DNA from: Phytophthora colocasiae
Taxonomy: Eukaryota > Oomycota > Peronosporomycetes > Peronosporales > Peronosporaceae
Length of the DNA: 64,000 nucleotides
Reading direction: 5' to 3'
Assembly (NCBI GenBank): GCA_018806915.1
Contig: JAGKQI010000050.1
Location: 62,001-126,000 of the forward strand
Translations under genes and position numbers: made by a program
The notes under the pieces: generated by a model
What the model was told of the DNA's origin: nothing
Database searches by the model: none
What the model saw: the letters and a program-made list of their open reading frames with translations, nothing else
Shown: positions 1-10,529 of the stretch, in pieces
Layout of the letters: each line of letters opens with the position of its first letter
Numbering within the stretch: the stretch's first letter is position 1

Positions 1-1801
1 ACCTTGAAGTCAACACCTGCATATTTTGCGTAATGTAGTATCAGTACACTGAAAGAAAACCAACGAAAATAAATATTACCCTACCGGCATGGACAAGCGT
101 CAGCTGCACAATGAAGAGGATCCACAAGAAAAGTAAACTTTGGACCAGGGCGATGTGGGTTTCCAATACGAATGCTAACTGGTACAGAGGAGAATATCCC
201 AGTCTTTTCTTGAGCAACACATGGAGTCCAACGAAAGAGAGAAGTTCGAGAGAGCCGTAGATAACGAGCTGGACGAGAGTCGAATTCAGTTTAGCAGGCG
301 TCAGCGATCTCGTGAATGGGTAGTAGGCAGCTGTTGGCAAACGATAAAGAGCAGCAAGATATCCTGCGTAAACCAGTGACAGCATACACTCGATATACTC
401 GGACATCATAACGTATTCACAATGGAAGAGAACTTGCAACTCTTCGTTTAGTGACCTCTCCAACTTGGTATTCCCGCCTACGGATCTGCGCGTAGAGCGT
501 TGGGGATATTTGGATAATGCTGGAACAATTGATACTTGTTGACTGGCGGAATTCACTTGGTTAGGGGCTTGATTTTCTGTTTGGGGTGCAATTTCCGATG
601 GAATAAGTTGGTTTGATGGACCAAATGCTCCTCTTACGGAAGAAGGTGTTGCTTCTTGCGTGTTTGTTGTCGTCTGGTTCCATTTTCTATCGAGATTCGA
701 GAGAAAAGCTGCGCTGGAATCCGATAAAGGCAATTTGTACGGCATAAACAGTCGAATGGAGCCATTATATGGCTTCGTTCGTGGATTGAAGTTGCCCACA
801 TTCTTCAGAGCTTTGTCGATGTAATTGCTATTCTCTTCTTCGTCACTGGACAGTAGTTGAGAGTTGTTCGTATGGTAGTAAATATTCCGTAGAGCAAAAA
901 TGATATGGAGAATATCAGACAACATAATTAACATCGTCGTAAGTGAAGATCGCGCTGTCTGCATACAAATCGCCACATACAGAACGTTGAAAACATCCAC
1001 CGAGAACACAATCACTACCCCAATAAAGTCTTGGAGGTGAGTGGCAACCTTTGCAATAGTCTGCTTCGTGGTGAACTTGATCAGTGGTAGAACGAGCATA
1101 AAAACCGCTTGTTCTACTCCAGAAAGATGCAGAAACACAGCGTTAAATGTAGGATAAGCTATGACCAGTAACGATTGTGCTGATGTCCCAATAAAGTGTC
1201 CAATGAGCTGTTTCTGCAGCCTTTTGTTCGTCCGTAGCTCTTTAGGATCGATACTCAGTAGAATCTGATTCATTATCACCGAAACAAAAGGGCAAACCAT
1301 CAAGACCATGCCAAAAGGGACCGGGAATCTCCACGTAGCCGCTAATAAAATGCCTAGTCCAGTATAGAGAATAGCCGACACAATTGTGATTCCGACGGCT
1401 CGAAGTACTGACATTCTTGTCTCAGAGATGATTGCTCTGGATAGGAAAACAATACCCCCACCTACAAAAATTGAGCTAATAAAGACTCGTATCCACAACG
1501 TCCAATTCGCTTTCCAGCCTTCTTCAGGGGATCTCAACGGAATAAATTCGACCAAAAGCATTACTGTAGTTGCAGGTACAGGAGTCAAAAGACACACAGC
1601 AGCAGCTCGAGTGAAGGAAGTGCGATCGCAATAATCTCGAAATGCTAGGACGCGTTCCACAGAATAGTTCTCTCTGTGTCCGATTTGAACACGGCGCCAT
1701 GACGCTGCAATACGGTTGAAATAGTCAATTAATTGGTGCTTTCTGCCTTGGATTTGGTGGTCTGGGAATGGATCTGGCTGAACTCTGCGATGGAATGTCA
1801 T
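1..1801 (-). CDS. Multi-pass membrane protein, oomycete family (copy A), 3' end outside window
   Basis: I do not recognise a named family. The protein has about 70 N-terminal residues with a conserved YSVERVLAF motif (residues 46-54), then hydrophobic segments near residues 70-90, 104-125, 135-155, 162-184, 205-228, 231-243, 260-280 and 287-303. A polar Ser/Thr/Gln-rich linker follows (about 310-455), then a C-terminal block opening with EYVMMSEYIEC and three or more further membrane segments. I place the start at the ATG at 1799-1801; the longer open frame upstream has no ATG. After the VHAG block a donor (GTAGGG) at 84 and an acceptor TGCAG at 21-17 give a 68-nt intron (17-84); the last exon begins at 16 and runs out of the window. 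Paralogues at 3.3-5.2 and 20.6-22.1 kb share this intron position. Transporter or receptor roles are possible but nothing shows one. Confidence 0.7.
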
Positions 1802-2034
1802 TACAAACCCGCTGGAATGCCGAGTCGGCTGGAAGAATGGCCCTGAAGGACAATTTACCACGCACTATAAATGAACACCGCAGCAGCAATCATGGTAAAT
1901 ATAGGGTAGAGACAAAAGACTTTATCAGGTATGGTAATGAACCAAAAACAAAATTCATTAACGTTGCTTATGTAGGTAAGGCCTAGGAACTGTTAGTGCT
2001 GCAGTATGTCAGATCCGATGAGTGCAGTAACTGC

Positions 2035-3039
2035 TTAACCACGCTTGTGAGACGCAGTGTAGTCAACGAACGGTCCTTCAGCGATAACCACGGGCCCTTT
2101 GCTCTCGACTCCAAGCTTGATATGGCTCCAATGGACACTGGAGTTCAGTCCTGCCTGGTACAGGTCACGTAGATACTAAACGAAACAGAAATATAACTAA
2201 GTTAGCTCACTTCCAATAACATCTCAGTCCCCAACACTACTTACCTCCACAACATTCACATAGTCTGTCAGGTGTTTCTCGTCGTTCTTCTGCTGGCTCG
2301 CATCAAAGCGAATGAGCGAGTGGAACACGCGCACATCAGCCTCCGTAATAGTCTGACCGACCACGTAACGGGTGTTGGCCAGCAACTTCTCGAGCTTTTC
2401 AACGGCTGCAAAAGCGAGTTCTGCAGCCGCTTGAGCGTCTTCCGTAGTTTTCGCCGTCAGCTTTCTCAATAGTCCAGTAGTGACGTCAGCCACGACGCCG
2501 TCATTAGCAGCATCGATCTCTGCCTTCAATTCGTCAGGGTACAACTGCACCTCAGACTGTACCAAGTCACGGAAGCCCGAGTCCAGAGTACGGAGGATTC
2601 CAGCAGACTGCTCCGACACGATCGTCTGCATCTTAGTATCCCACAACAATGGAACTGAGAACGTACGAGGAGTAGGGTCTACCTTCTCGTACAGTTCTCG
2701 GACAGAGGTAGCGTGGTTCACAGTGTCAGGGATGCAGCCTTCGGTACTGTAGCTACTCTTCCCGTTGAAACCCTTAACGGTAGGAGTTGCTTCAGGGTCG
2801 ACGAAAACCCACCCCATGTGAGTATCGGTTGGGTCGTTTGGCTTGGTTTTATAGGGGACTGGAAGTGCCACTGACAGACCAACAACATTTTCCAGTCTCT
2901 TGAGGTTGTGAGCTGCTAAAGCTCGACAGGCGAATGGACACGCCAACGTGACGTAGAGATGGTAGCGACCTTTTTCGGCGGGGAATTGGGCATCAACGTT
3001 GGGCTCAATCTGGAAATCGTAAGGGACAGGCTTGGACAT
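2035..3039 (-). CDS. Glutathionyl-hydroquinone reductase-like glutathione S-transferase (Xi/omega class)
   Basis: Two exons, 3039-2245 and 2175-2035, with a 69-nt phase-0 intron (donor GTAAGT, acceptor TTTAG), give 311 residues, near the usual size for this family. The N-terminal thioredoxin fold carries CPFACRA (about residue 34), matching the CPWA-type catalytic cysteine of glutathionyl-hydroquinone reductases (ECM4/YqjG); these reduce glutathionyl-quinones and act in detoxification in the cytosol. The helical C-terminal domain has the usual VGQTITEADVR motif followed by the HSLIRFD segment. The exon-2 stretch YLRDLYQ continues that domain. I choose the ATG at 3039 because the protein there starts with a short charged leader and the family's fold; the upstream in-frame ATG at 3156 adds 39 residues with no family resemblance, though it could act as a targeting extension. 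Intact, with no frameshift. Sits between two membrane-family copies on the same strand. Confidence 0.88.
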
Positions 3040-3254
3040 GGTTGGGAAAGTTGTAACAAGAACGAGAAGAATTTCGAAATGAGCTTCTACGTCTTGAAAA
3101 AAAAATGGTTTAAAGATAGCTGTTGATGGTACAAATGCCCGTAAACGCTTTATCATGATCCATAGATAGCTACAGTACAGATTTGTTAGCAGAAATAATC
3201 CATAGTAATGACGAAATCAAGGCTACATTTATGCTTCGTTATTGAAATGAAGCG

Positions 3255-5197
3255 TTAACATGTAAAGTCAACACCTGCACACATTCAAGTAAGTTTACGA
3301 CAAACTACCGTAGAAAACCAGCAACTTACCATGAGCCAACGTGATATGTAGAATATATATATTTAATATATATATAAAAATTCCACACGATCAAATGGCC
3401 TTGGACTGTAGAAAACTGCTTTTCGAGCACAAACGCCAGCTGATGGAGTGGTGAATAGCCAAACTTCCGTTTGAGTAGAGCCAAGAGACCCACAAAAGCT
3501 GTAAATTCGATCATCGAAAATATGAAAATGCTCACTACGGTCGACTTGAGTTTAGCCTCTGTCATTGAGGCTGTGTGTGGGTAGTACGCAGCCACTGGTA
3601 AATAGTACAGTGCTGCAAGATACAGCGAGTAGAGCATTGGGAGGATAAACTCAATGTACTCGGCCAGTAGCACGTATTCCGAGTGGAAAAGCGTTTGCAG
3701 AAGTCGCTTATGCGTCGTGGTTTAACGCCTTTGTAACCATAGCAGCCGACGGAGCTAGAGTTCTCTTGCTTTTCCACCCAAATGAGTTAATATCAAACAC
3801 TTCGTCCGACCTCTTGTGATCCAGTGGGTTGGAGATACTTGGCGATTGGCTGCTGGTGCCTTCAAGTTGTGGTGAGGTTTCTGCCTTCAACTTGAAAAGA
3901 TTGCACACTATGACAGCTGAGTTGATTCAGTATCAGTTTTCCTGGTTGTAAACTGCACAGTAAAGCCTTGCTTTCAAGGGAAAGTTGCAGTGGGAATGGC
4001 GACAAAATACGAATGTACTGGAGGAGACCTGCAGGTGTCGAGGAAACTTTAAAAATGACTTCGATCGCGAACTTTAAAACAGTTAAATAGTTTGTCGGCT
4101 TTGGTTTTACTTAATGTTTTTCTTGATTTGAATCCTTTACTTTCTTGTGCCGAAAATGTCGCGAAGTACCAATAAAACGTGAAAACTATCCGATACAATG
4201 ATAATTGCAGTCGTGAGCGTTGTTGTGGTCGAATAAACGTAAACACGTCTACTGAAAGCACCACAATCGGTCCAACAAAATATTCATGAATCCTCGCAAT
4301 GGTCCTTGCAATGATTTGCTTGGTAATAAACTTGATCATTGGCATCACCAGGACGAAAACTGTTTGTTGAATCCCAGTAAGTCGAATAAATACAGCACTG
4401 AAGACTGGATACGCCACTGCTACGAGTCCTTGAGTGGAAATAATCATCCCCTGTGAGAGTAGTTGCGTTCGTAAATCGGGAGAATTGGCCAGAACACGAA
4501 AACCAATCGTAAAAACAGTAAAAACAGCGAATATTGAGATGTATGGCCCTGAGCACATACCCGAACGGAATCGGAAATGTAATCAGAGCCGCTGCAGCAA
4601 TTGATACTGCAACGTTATACAAATACCAACTGCAGCGATACTGGGATTAAGTTTCTCGTTACCACACCGTGAACTTGCAACGCCAAACCGATAGAGACAA
4701 TGAACATAGCTATAAACACCCTTATCCACAGTAAATAATTGGCTTCCCATCCATCGGAAGGAGGAAATTGAAGTTGATTAACTGGTTATTCCTGGTTGCT
4801 ACTACTTAGCTTGGCTATAGAATTCTGAAGGTTTGATTGTAATTGTGAATTGTTTGAATGGGATATTGAATTTTCGAATGCTAATCATTTTTTATCATCT
4901 GGAAAGTAAGTCCCCGAAGGGACTCGAACGCCTGCCAAGTGCGTAGCTTTGTGGTCCGTAGACCAGTGGACCACCAGGAGGCCCCATTTCCTTCCATCGG
5001 AAGGAGGTCGGAGGGGGATACAATCCACAGCAAGAGCTACAGCCGGGACTGAAGAAGCAGACAGCGATAGCTCGAGGAGTTGATGCTCGTTCATGAAAGC
5101 CGTGAAGAGCCAACAGACGTTCCACTGAGTACTGACTGTGATGACCAATTTGACAATTAGCCCAAGTCGTCGTGCCGGTGCGCCAAAGTGTCGAAAG
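3255..5197 (-). pseudogene. Membrane-protein family copy C, broken and SINE-interrupted
   Basis: Pieces of the same family as 1-1801 are found in order on the minus strand but in changing frames: the N-terminal YSVERLLAL block near 5120, the PPSDGWEANY block near 4750, middle membrane segments at 4050-4620, and the EYIE C-terminal block at 3330-3670. The conserved splice donor (HG then GTAAGT) lies near 3328 and the terminal exon (acceptor TGTGTGCAG, exon 3274-3255) is still present, ending in TAA. A 229-bp SINE splits the coding region at 4765-4993, and the 5' end is cut at about 5197 where Copia gag sequence begins. Several frameshifts occur outside the insertion too, so it was probably decaying before or since. 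Not functional as it stands. Confidence 0.82.
4765..4993 (-). mobile_element. tRNA-derived SINE with 14-bp target-site duplication
   Basis: The 229-bp insert is flanked by a perfect direct repeat (CCATCGGAAGGAGG at 4751-4764 and 4994-5007), and removing it rejoins a family coding block. Read on the minus strand, it starts with a tRNA-like head that carries both RNA polymerase III internal promoter elements: box A TGGTCCACTGG (4973-4963) and box B GTTCGAGTCC (4930-4919 region). The rest is unrelated to tRNA and ends in the tail AGTTAATCAACTTC, a tail also found at the 3' ends of LINE copies in this window. It encodes no protein. A working tRNA is unlikely: the stems do not pair cleanly and it sits inside a gene with a duplication at its ends. 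Confidence 0.8.
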
Positions 5198-5198
5198 C

Positions 5199-5696
5199 AA
5201 TCAAGTGATGAATGCCCTTCGCGCTGAATCGGCCCTGGATGAGAAATTGGTGCCGAAGAACAAAAACCTGTCGGGGTAGCTGCATGTGGGAAACATTCGA
5301 AGCAGCAGAATAAAAACCAAGGGAGTAAGAATAAGCGAAAGAGAGGTACTCACAACAAGAAGACTCAGAAAGACAAGAATCACCAACGCAATTCTGGCGG
5401 AAAGCAGAAAGGCAAGCAAGAAACTCGAACCTGCTATCACTGTGATGAAGTTGGACATTTGCGGCCTAACTGTCCGGACCGAAATCACAGTGATAGCAGG
5501 TTCGAGTTTCTTGCTTGCCTTTCTGCTTTCCGCCAGAATTGCGTTGGTGATTCTTGTCTTTCTGAGTCTTCTTGTTGTGAGTACCTCTCTTTCGCTTATT
5601 CTTACTCCCTTGGTTTTTATTCTGCTGCTTCGAATGTTTCCCACATGCAGCTACCCCGACAGGTTTTTGTTCTTCGGCACCAATTTTTTCATCCAG
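5199..5696. repeat. Fold-back palindrome made of two inverted Copia gag fragments
   Basis: Bases 5199-5483 match the gag/zinc-knuckle part of the adjacent Copia in reverse orientation to that element, and 5484-5696 match the same part in the element's own orientation, giving arms of about 210 bp around a loop of about 40 bp (near 5444-5483). The two arms yield mirror-image open frames, which is an effect of the palindrome and not a gene. The right arm runs straight into the Copia 3' LTR at 5697. Self-integration or template switching during reverse transcription would produce this. Confidence 0.8.
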
Positions 5697-5959
5697 TGAG
5701 GGCATACACGCAGTAGAATGGAGTGCTGTAGCACACTTGGAGTTGATGGTAGAGCAGAGCAAGACACGAGAACAACAGGATGTCCACGGAAAGATTGGGA
5801 TTGAGGAGGAAACCTTGCGGAAAAAAACCCCTCTAGCTTAGACTATGCTAGTACTAGTCTCAGTATAGACGTGAGTCAATCCAACTAATGGTAGCATCAT
5901 TTCAGGTCACACTTGGCACTGTAAAACAGCGGAGATCGACACCACTGCAATCTCTGACA
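5697..5959 (-). repeat. Copia-1 3' LTR
   Basis: 263 bp, same length and termini as the 5' LTR. Its distal end abuts the gag palindrome instead of host DNA. Confidence 0.9.
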
Positions 5960-5969
5960 CTCCCACTTC
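5960..5969 (-). other. Copia-1 polypurine tract
   Basis: The element strand reads GAAGTGGGAG directly before the 3' LTR, the expected place and composition for the plus-strand primer. Confidence 0.7.
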
Positions 5970-5993
5970 GATGTCCGCATTGCAATCGTCATA

Positions 5994-7829
5994 CTAGTCC
6001 TTGTTGCGATCCAACACCGGAAGCATCACCACATTTAGCTTTTCCCGCAGCTTACCAAATTGCGTTGAGCCAAGTGGCTTTGTGAAAATGTCGGCTAGCA
6101 TGTCCGTCGTAGAACAGTACTGAACATCAAAGTCTCCACGCTCATACAGGTCTCTCACCTTGTGATATTTTAAATCAACGCCTTTGATCTTGTAGTTGCC
6201 TTTCGTCGCCTTGATCACTTTGATCGTCGACTGATTGTCCTGAAACAGTACAGTCGGGTGACGTCGACGTAGGTTCAGCTCTTCGCACAGATTGTGTGTC
6301 CAAACAATCATCACAGAACACTCTGCAGCGGCGATGAACTCTGTACTACACGTATCATCGTGAGCAATTGTCTGCTTGTGACTCTTAAAAGCGTAGGTGC
6401 ATCCATTCATCTGAAGCACAAAGCCAGTGATCGATCTGCGATCGTCCTTTTCACTACCGAGATCAGCATCCGCATAGGCAATAAAATGTAGAGCAGAGCT
6501 TGTAGATTTCTTCCACAACAATCCGTAATCTCGAGTGCCTTGTAGCACACGTTTCGCTGCCGTGAAATGCTCTTTGGTGAACTTGCTCATGTATTTTCCG
6601 AGCGTTCGTACTGCATTAGCAATTTCTGGGCGAGTACCTTGCACCAGATATTGAAGACAACCCACCAATTCACGGTATGGTATATTCGGGTCATTAACCC
6701 CTGGTTCGTGTTCATCAGCAGGTTCAGGAAGGTCTCCTAGTGCTTGTGGAGTCGCTACAGGTCGGCAGTCCTCCATGCCGAAACGCTTAAGAACTTTATC
6801 AATGTAGCCATGTTGACTCATCCACAACATTTCACCAGGGATGTACGATACTTCCATGTGTAGTAGATCCGTCACAGCACCTAGGTCTTTGATCTCGAAC
6901 TTGGCTCGAAGTTCACACAGAACCAGCTCAATGTTCTCATCCATTCCAACAATAATCAGATCATCGACATAGACTGCAACAAATATGGGACTACCTCCCA
7001 CTGAGCGTGTATACAGACCACCATCCATTTTGGTTCGACGAAAGCCACAGCTCCTCAGATACTTGTCCAAAGTCTGATACCAGATTAACGGAGCTTGCTT
7101 CAGTCCATATAAGCTACGCAACAGCTTACACACGCGACCAGAACCGTCATCAAAGTACTCGGGCATTTCCATATAGATATCCACACCTTCACCAATAGGT
7201 CCATTCAGGAACGCCGTCACAAAGTCCACATGACGAGCACTAAGTGCTAGGTGAAGTGCCAGTAGCAGAATGAACTTCACTGATTCCTGGGCAACGACTG
7301 GCGCGTAAGTCTCCCAATAGTTCACTCCATATCTCTGCTGACAGCCTTTGATGGTAATACGAGTGCGATGGCGGACCACATTGCCCTGCGCATCTTTCTT
7401 CCGTACAAACACCCATTTGCTTGTGAGTACTTTCTCATTCTTCGGTCTCTCAACAAGTTCCCAGGTATTATTTCTCATCAGGTCTTTGTATTCTTTTTCC
7501 AGTGCTTTCTTCCACTTCTCAGCATCAGGAGCAGCTAACGCTTCTTCAACCGACTGGGGTTCCATCACCACATTGGCGGATTCAATCACCAAACTCGCTG
7601 GAAGTTCAATATCGTAGTCTTGGTAACGTCGATTTGGCCATCGAACGCGTCTCGAGCGTCGAAGCGATTCAGTAGTATCACTGAGTTCTTCTTCGTTTTC
7701 ATCGTCATTTAGATCCAAATCGAAATCAGCCTCCGGCTCGCCAGAAGCAATTGGTGCTGCCACTTTTTCCTCGAGATCATCCACTTCGTCTGCAGCATCA
7801 GCAAGGCTCACCTCACCGTCATCTACTTC
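5994..7829 (-). CDS. Copia-1 reverse transcriptase and RNase H
   Basis: About 605 codons in the same frame as the upstream gag-pol, separated only by the TAG at 7830. An acidic linker leads to the RT domain (WELVERP, SKWVFVRKKD, the catalytic YVDD motif in VAVYVDDLIIVG), then RNase H of the Copia type (ADADLGSEKDDRRSITG, DDTCSTEFIAA, DNQSTIKV). The frame is otherwise unbroken to its stop at 5994, 35 bases before the LTR. There is no ATG right after the TAG, so independent translation is unlikely. Confidence 0.88.
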   Translation of the reverse strand, partial: EVDDGEVSLADAADEVDDLEEKVAAPIASGEPEADFDLDLNDDENEEELSDTTESLRRSRRVRWPNRRYQDYDIELPASLVIESANVVMEPQSVEEALAAPDAEKWKKALEKEYKDLMRNNTWELVERPKNEKVLTSKWVFVRKKDAQGNVVRHRTRITIKGCQQRYGVNYWETYAPVVAQESVKFILLLALHLALSARHVDFVTAFLNGPIGEGVDIYMEMPEYFDDGSGRVCKLLRSLYGLKQAPLIWYQTLDKYLRSCGFRRTKMDGGLYTRSVGGSPIFVAVYVDDLIIVGMDENIELVLCELRAKFEIKDLGAVTDLLHMEVSYIPGEMLWMSQHGYIDKVLKRFGMEDCRPVATPQALGDLPEPADEHEPGVNDPNIPYRELVGCLQYLVQGTRPEIANAVRTLGKYMSKFTKEHFTAAKRVLQGTRDYGLLWKKSTSSALHFIAYADADLGSEKDDRRSITGFVLQMNGCTYAFKSHKQTIAHDDTCSTEFIAAAECSVMIVWTHNLCEELNLRRRHPTVLFQDNQSTIKVIKATKGNYKIKGVDLKYHKVRDLYERGDFDVQYCSTTDMLADIFTKPLGSTQFGKLREKLNVVMLPVLDRNKD

Positions 7830-10529
7830 CTACCCTACCGAAGGTGAAGTTCCTCGTGACATCCCAGGCTGCTGACCATCACAAGAATGGCTGTTAGGCG
7901 CATTCTGTGGCCCTTGCACACCTCTCCAGATATCAACTTCAGCCCGTATCATACGCGAAGGGTTAACCTCACGCACCCACGGCTGGTCTCCTACCGCAGC
8001 AGGACGAGTTACCTCAGGGTCCCTCAACGGAGCTACCACAGGCTCACCTGTGTAGACCGGAGCTCCCACTTCAGTTAGAAAAGCAGTAGCATCACCGTCG
8101 CAACGGCGGCGCTTCGAAGGATGTTCATCAGAGGCCAGCGAACTATCATCACTATCATGACACATCACACCACTTACAGGAAGACGGACGAAAGGAATCA
8201 CAGTTGGTAGTGAGCGAGCACGCCCTTTACCATACCGATTAGCGAGTAAACGATCCACATAACTGCGATCTACAGTCCACTCCTCGTGAAAATCCACAGC
8301 CCGAACTTCTTGTACATTACCAGTAACGAGACTTAATACACGAAAGCTCTCAGAGTGCTTGGCAAAGCCCATGAATAACCCAGCTTTACCAGGGTTCTCA
8401 AGTTTGTTCTTTCGAAGCTTCTTCGGTGTGAATACGAAGACAAGACAGCCCCAAATCCGTAGCTTGGAGACGTCAGGACACTCACCGAAGCGCTTGAAAT
8501 ACGGCGTTTCACCATCCAAAGCCTTTGAAGCCGAAATGTTTCTCACTTCCACAGCGAAATTGAACGCTTCTCCCCACAGGAGGTTTGGCATATTTGCAGT
8601 CGTCAAAATACAACGCACTTGAGCCGCTACAATACCGTTCATTCTCTCCACCAGTCCATTCTCTTCCGGACTGTACCCATTTGTCCAGGTATACTCGATT
8701 CCATGAGCAGTGAAATAAGCTGTCATCTTGTTGTTAAGAAGTTCACGGCCTTGGTCAGAGTTGAAAACCTCAATATTATGTCCTTGAGCTAACAGCCATT
8801 TGACCTGAGCTAACACGACGTCCGAAGCGTCTTCTTTGCGTCTCATCAGAAATCCCCACAAGTACCGACTTGCTTCATCCTGGACGAGCTGAAAATGTGA
8901 GTATCCATCATACGTCACTATTCCCATGTAGCACATGTCTGACATTAACTTCTGGTACGGCTTAATCGCACGACGAGTCTTCATCTTCTTGTACGACATT
9001 CTTGTCATCTTTGCCGCCCTACAGCTCCAACACGGAGTGTCAAGATCATCATGCAACGTGTTCTTCATACCCACAGTCACTTGTTGCCGAGCCATCTTCT
9101 TCAGTGCAGGAAAGTTCAAGTGAGCGAAGCGTAGGTGCCAACGTCCAAGTGAGTCTGCATCGCATTTCTTAGCCTCAGCAGGGACTGCGACGTTGTGGTT
9201 ACCAGTAGCACTTGTTGGTCTACCAGTAGCACCACGTTCAGCATCATTTGAAACAACTGGAACAACTTGACTGCATTGACGCAGCGATGGGACGTGAAAC
9301 ACAGTGCTTGGCGTAGCCTCCAAACGATATCTACCGCGAGTCTTTACCAATAGCAACTGCACTTTCCCTTTCGATAGCCATGCCACACGACGAGAATCAC
9401 GGAATCCCGTTTTCCAGTTCCAACCGTCTTTTTCCATCACGTCAAGACTAAGTAAATTATCTGGCGCGGAAGATTTAAACAAGACGTTCTTTAACTTCAA
9501 GACAACATCTTGGTGCGGCTGTTTACTGTTCTTGATCTGAAGCTGCACGTTTCCAACTTTTTCATCACCAGATATGCATCCATCATAGCCTTGAAAGACG
9601 TGCGTTGAATCATTTTCCAGTTCTGATAGCAGATTTTGTTGTTTGCATACGTGTACATCGCTTGCAGAATCCAATACCCACTCGCAACAACCACGTGATT
9701 CGGTCACAGAACTCACAGTCAAAGAATCGCGAGAGATAATACCAACTGCATCAACCTTCTTCTTCTTACTATCATTGCCCGACTTGTTCTGCCAGCGCTT
9801 GCGCTCTGACGTTGCAAAGTCCTTCTCAGATCTTTCGTCTTCCGAGGAATCTTGGTTTCGGTCCGGACAGTTAGGCCGCAAATGTCCAACTTCACCACAG
9901 TGATAGCAGGTTCGAGTTTCTTGCTTGCCTTTCTGCTTTCCGCCAGAATTGCGTTGGTGATTCTTGTCTTTCTGAGTCTTCTTGTTGTGAGTACCTCTCT
10001 TTCGCTTATTCTTACTCCCTTGGTTTTTATTCTGCTGCTTCGAATGTTTCCCACATGCAGCTACCCCGACAGGTTTTTGTTCTTCGGCACCAATTTTCTC
10101 ATCCAGGGCCGATTCAGCGCGAAGGGCATTCATCACTTGATTGGCAGTAGGCACCGGGCGATCAGCACCACCATCACGCCGCACAATGTAATGCTTAGAG
10201 AATTGACGTACTACATCGCGGTGAGTACGAGCAACATGACCCAGAAGAGTCTCTGCGTAGTCATCATCAGACACACGCTTCCCATAGTGCAACAATTGTC
10301 TTCGCAATGACTCCATATCGCGTAACCATTGTTCAATACTTTTGTCTGTCGTGTACACGTTGGAGTAAAACTCAGCACGAGCAAAGATGTAATTGGAATA
10401 TTCTCTCTTAGTTTGCTTGTCAACAAAGCGATTCCACATTGCTTGAGCCGTGTCTTCCTGGCAGATCATTTCAGCATCTTGAGCAGGGACACCAGACAGA
10501 ATAGCCTCACGAGCTACGTTATCCCTCAC
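7830..10529 (-). CDS. Copia-1 gag-pol: capsid C-terminus, zinc knuckle, protease, integrase
   Basis: About 899 codons are open. In order: capsid-like helices (UBN2/gag type); zinc knuckle CYHCGEVGHLRPNC (C-x2-C-x4-H-x4-C intact); protease motif WVLDSASDVHVC, in which the usual D-S/T-G is D-S-A; integrase zinc-binding H-H-C-C ending CWSCRAAK; integrase core with D in MSDMCYM, D in FNSDQGREL and E in YSPEENGLVERMNG. The frame ends at a TAG (7830-7832), after which the same frame stays open into RT. Because RT follows in frame, the TAG is most simply a mutation; stop readthrough is an untested alternative. The D-S-A substitution would be expected to weaken proteolysis. Confidence 0.88.
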   Translation of the reverse strand: MRDNVAREAILSGVPAQDAEMICQEDTAQAMWNRFVDKQTKREYSNYIFARAEFYSNVYTTDKSIEQWLRDMESLRRQLLHYGKRVSDDDYAETLLGHVARTHRDVVRQFSKHYIVRRDGGADRPVPTANQVMNALRAESALDEKIGAEEQKPVGVAACGKHSKQQNKNQGSKNKRKRGTHNKKTQKDKNHQRNSGGKQKGKQETRTCYHCGEVGHLRPNCPDRNQDSSEDERSEKDFATSERKRWQNKSGNDSKKKKVDAVGIISRDSLTVSSVTESRGCCEWVLDSASDVHVCKQQNLLSELENDSTHVFQGYDGCISGDEKVGNVQLQIKNSKQPHQDVVLKLKNVLFKSSAPDNLLSLDVMEKDGWNWKTGFRDSRRVAWLSKGKVQLLLVKTRGRYRLEATPSTVFHVPSLRQCSQVVPVVSNDAERGATGRPTSATGNHNVAVPAEAKKCDADSLGRWHLRFAHLNFPALKKMARQQVTVGMKNTLHDDLDTPCWSCRAAKMTRMSYKKMKTRRAIKPYQKLMSDMCYMGIVTYDGYSHFQLVQDEASRYLWGFLMRRKEDASDVVLAQVKWLLAQGHNIEVFNSDQGRELLNNKMTAYFTAHGIEYTWTNGYSPEENGLVERMNGIVAAQVRCILTTANMPNLLWGEAFNFAVEVRNISASKALDGETPYFKRFGECPDVSKLRIWGCLVFVFTPKKLRKNKLENPGKAGLFMGFAKHSESFRVLSLVTGNVQEVRAVDFHEEWTVDRSYVDRLLANRYGKGRARSLPTVIPFVRLPVSGVMCHDSDDSSLASDEHPSKRRRCDGDATAFLTEVGAPVYTGEPVVAPLRDPEVTRPAAVGDQPWVREVNPSRMIRAEVDIWRGVQGPQNAPNSHSCDGQQPGMSRGTSPSVG

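Noticed and set aside
4919..4985. Functional tRNA gene
   Set aside because: Boxes A and B are present but the stems do not pair well, and the segment is the head of a SINE with a target duplication.
5201..5699. Two near-identical proteins predicted on opposite strands (starting MGNIRSSRIK)
   Set aside because: They are mirror readings of the gag palindrome and are antisense or off-frame to Copia gag; the same reading appears at 10054-9719 inside gag.
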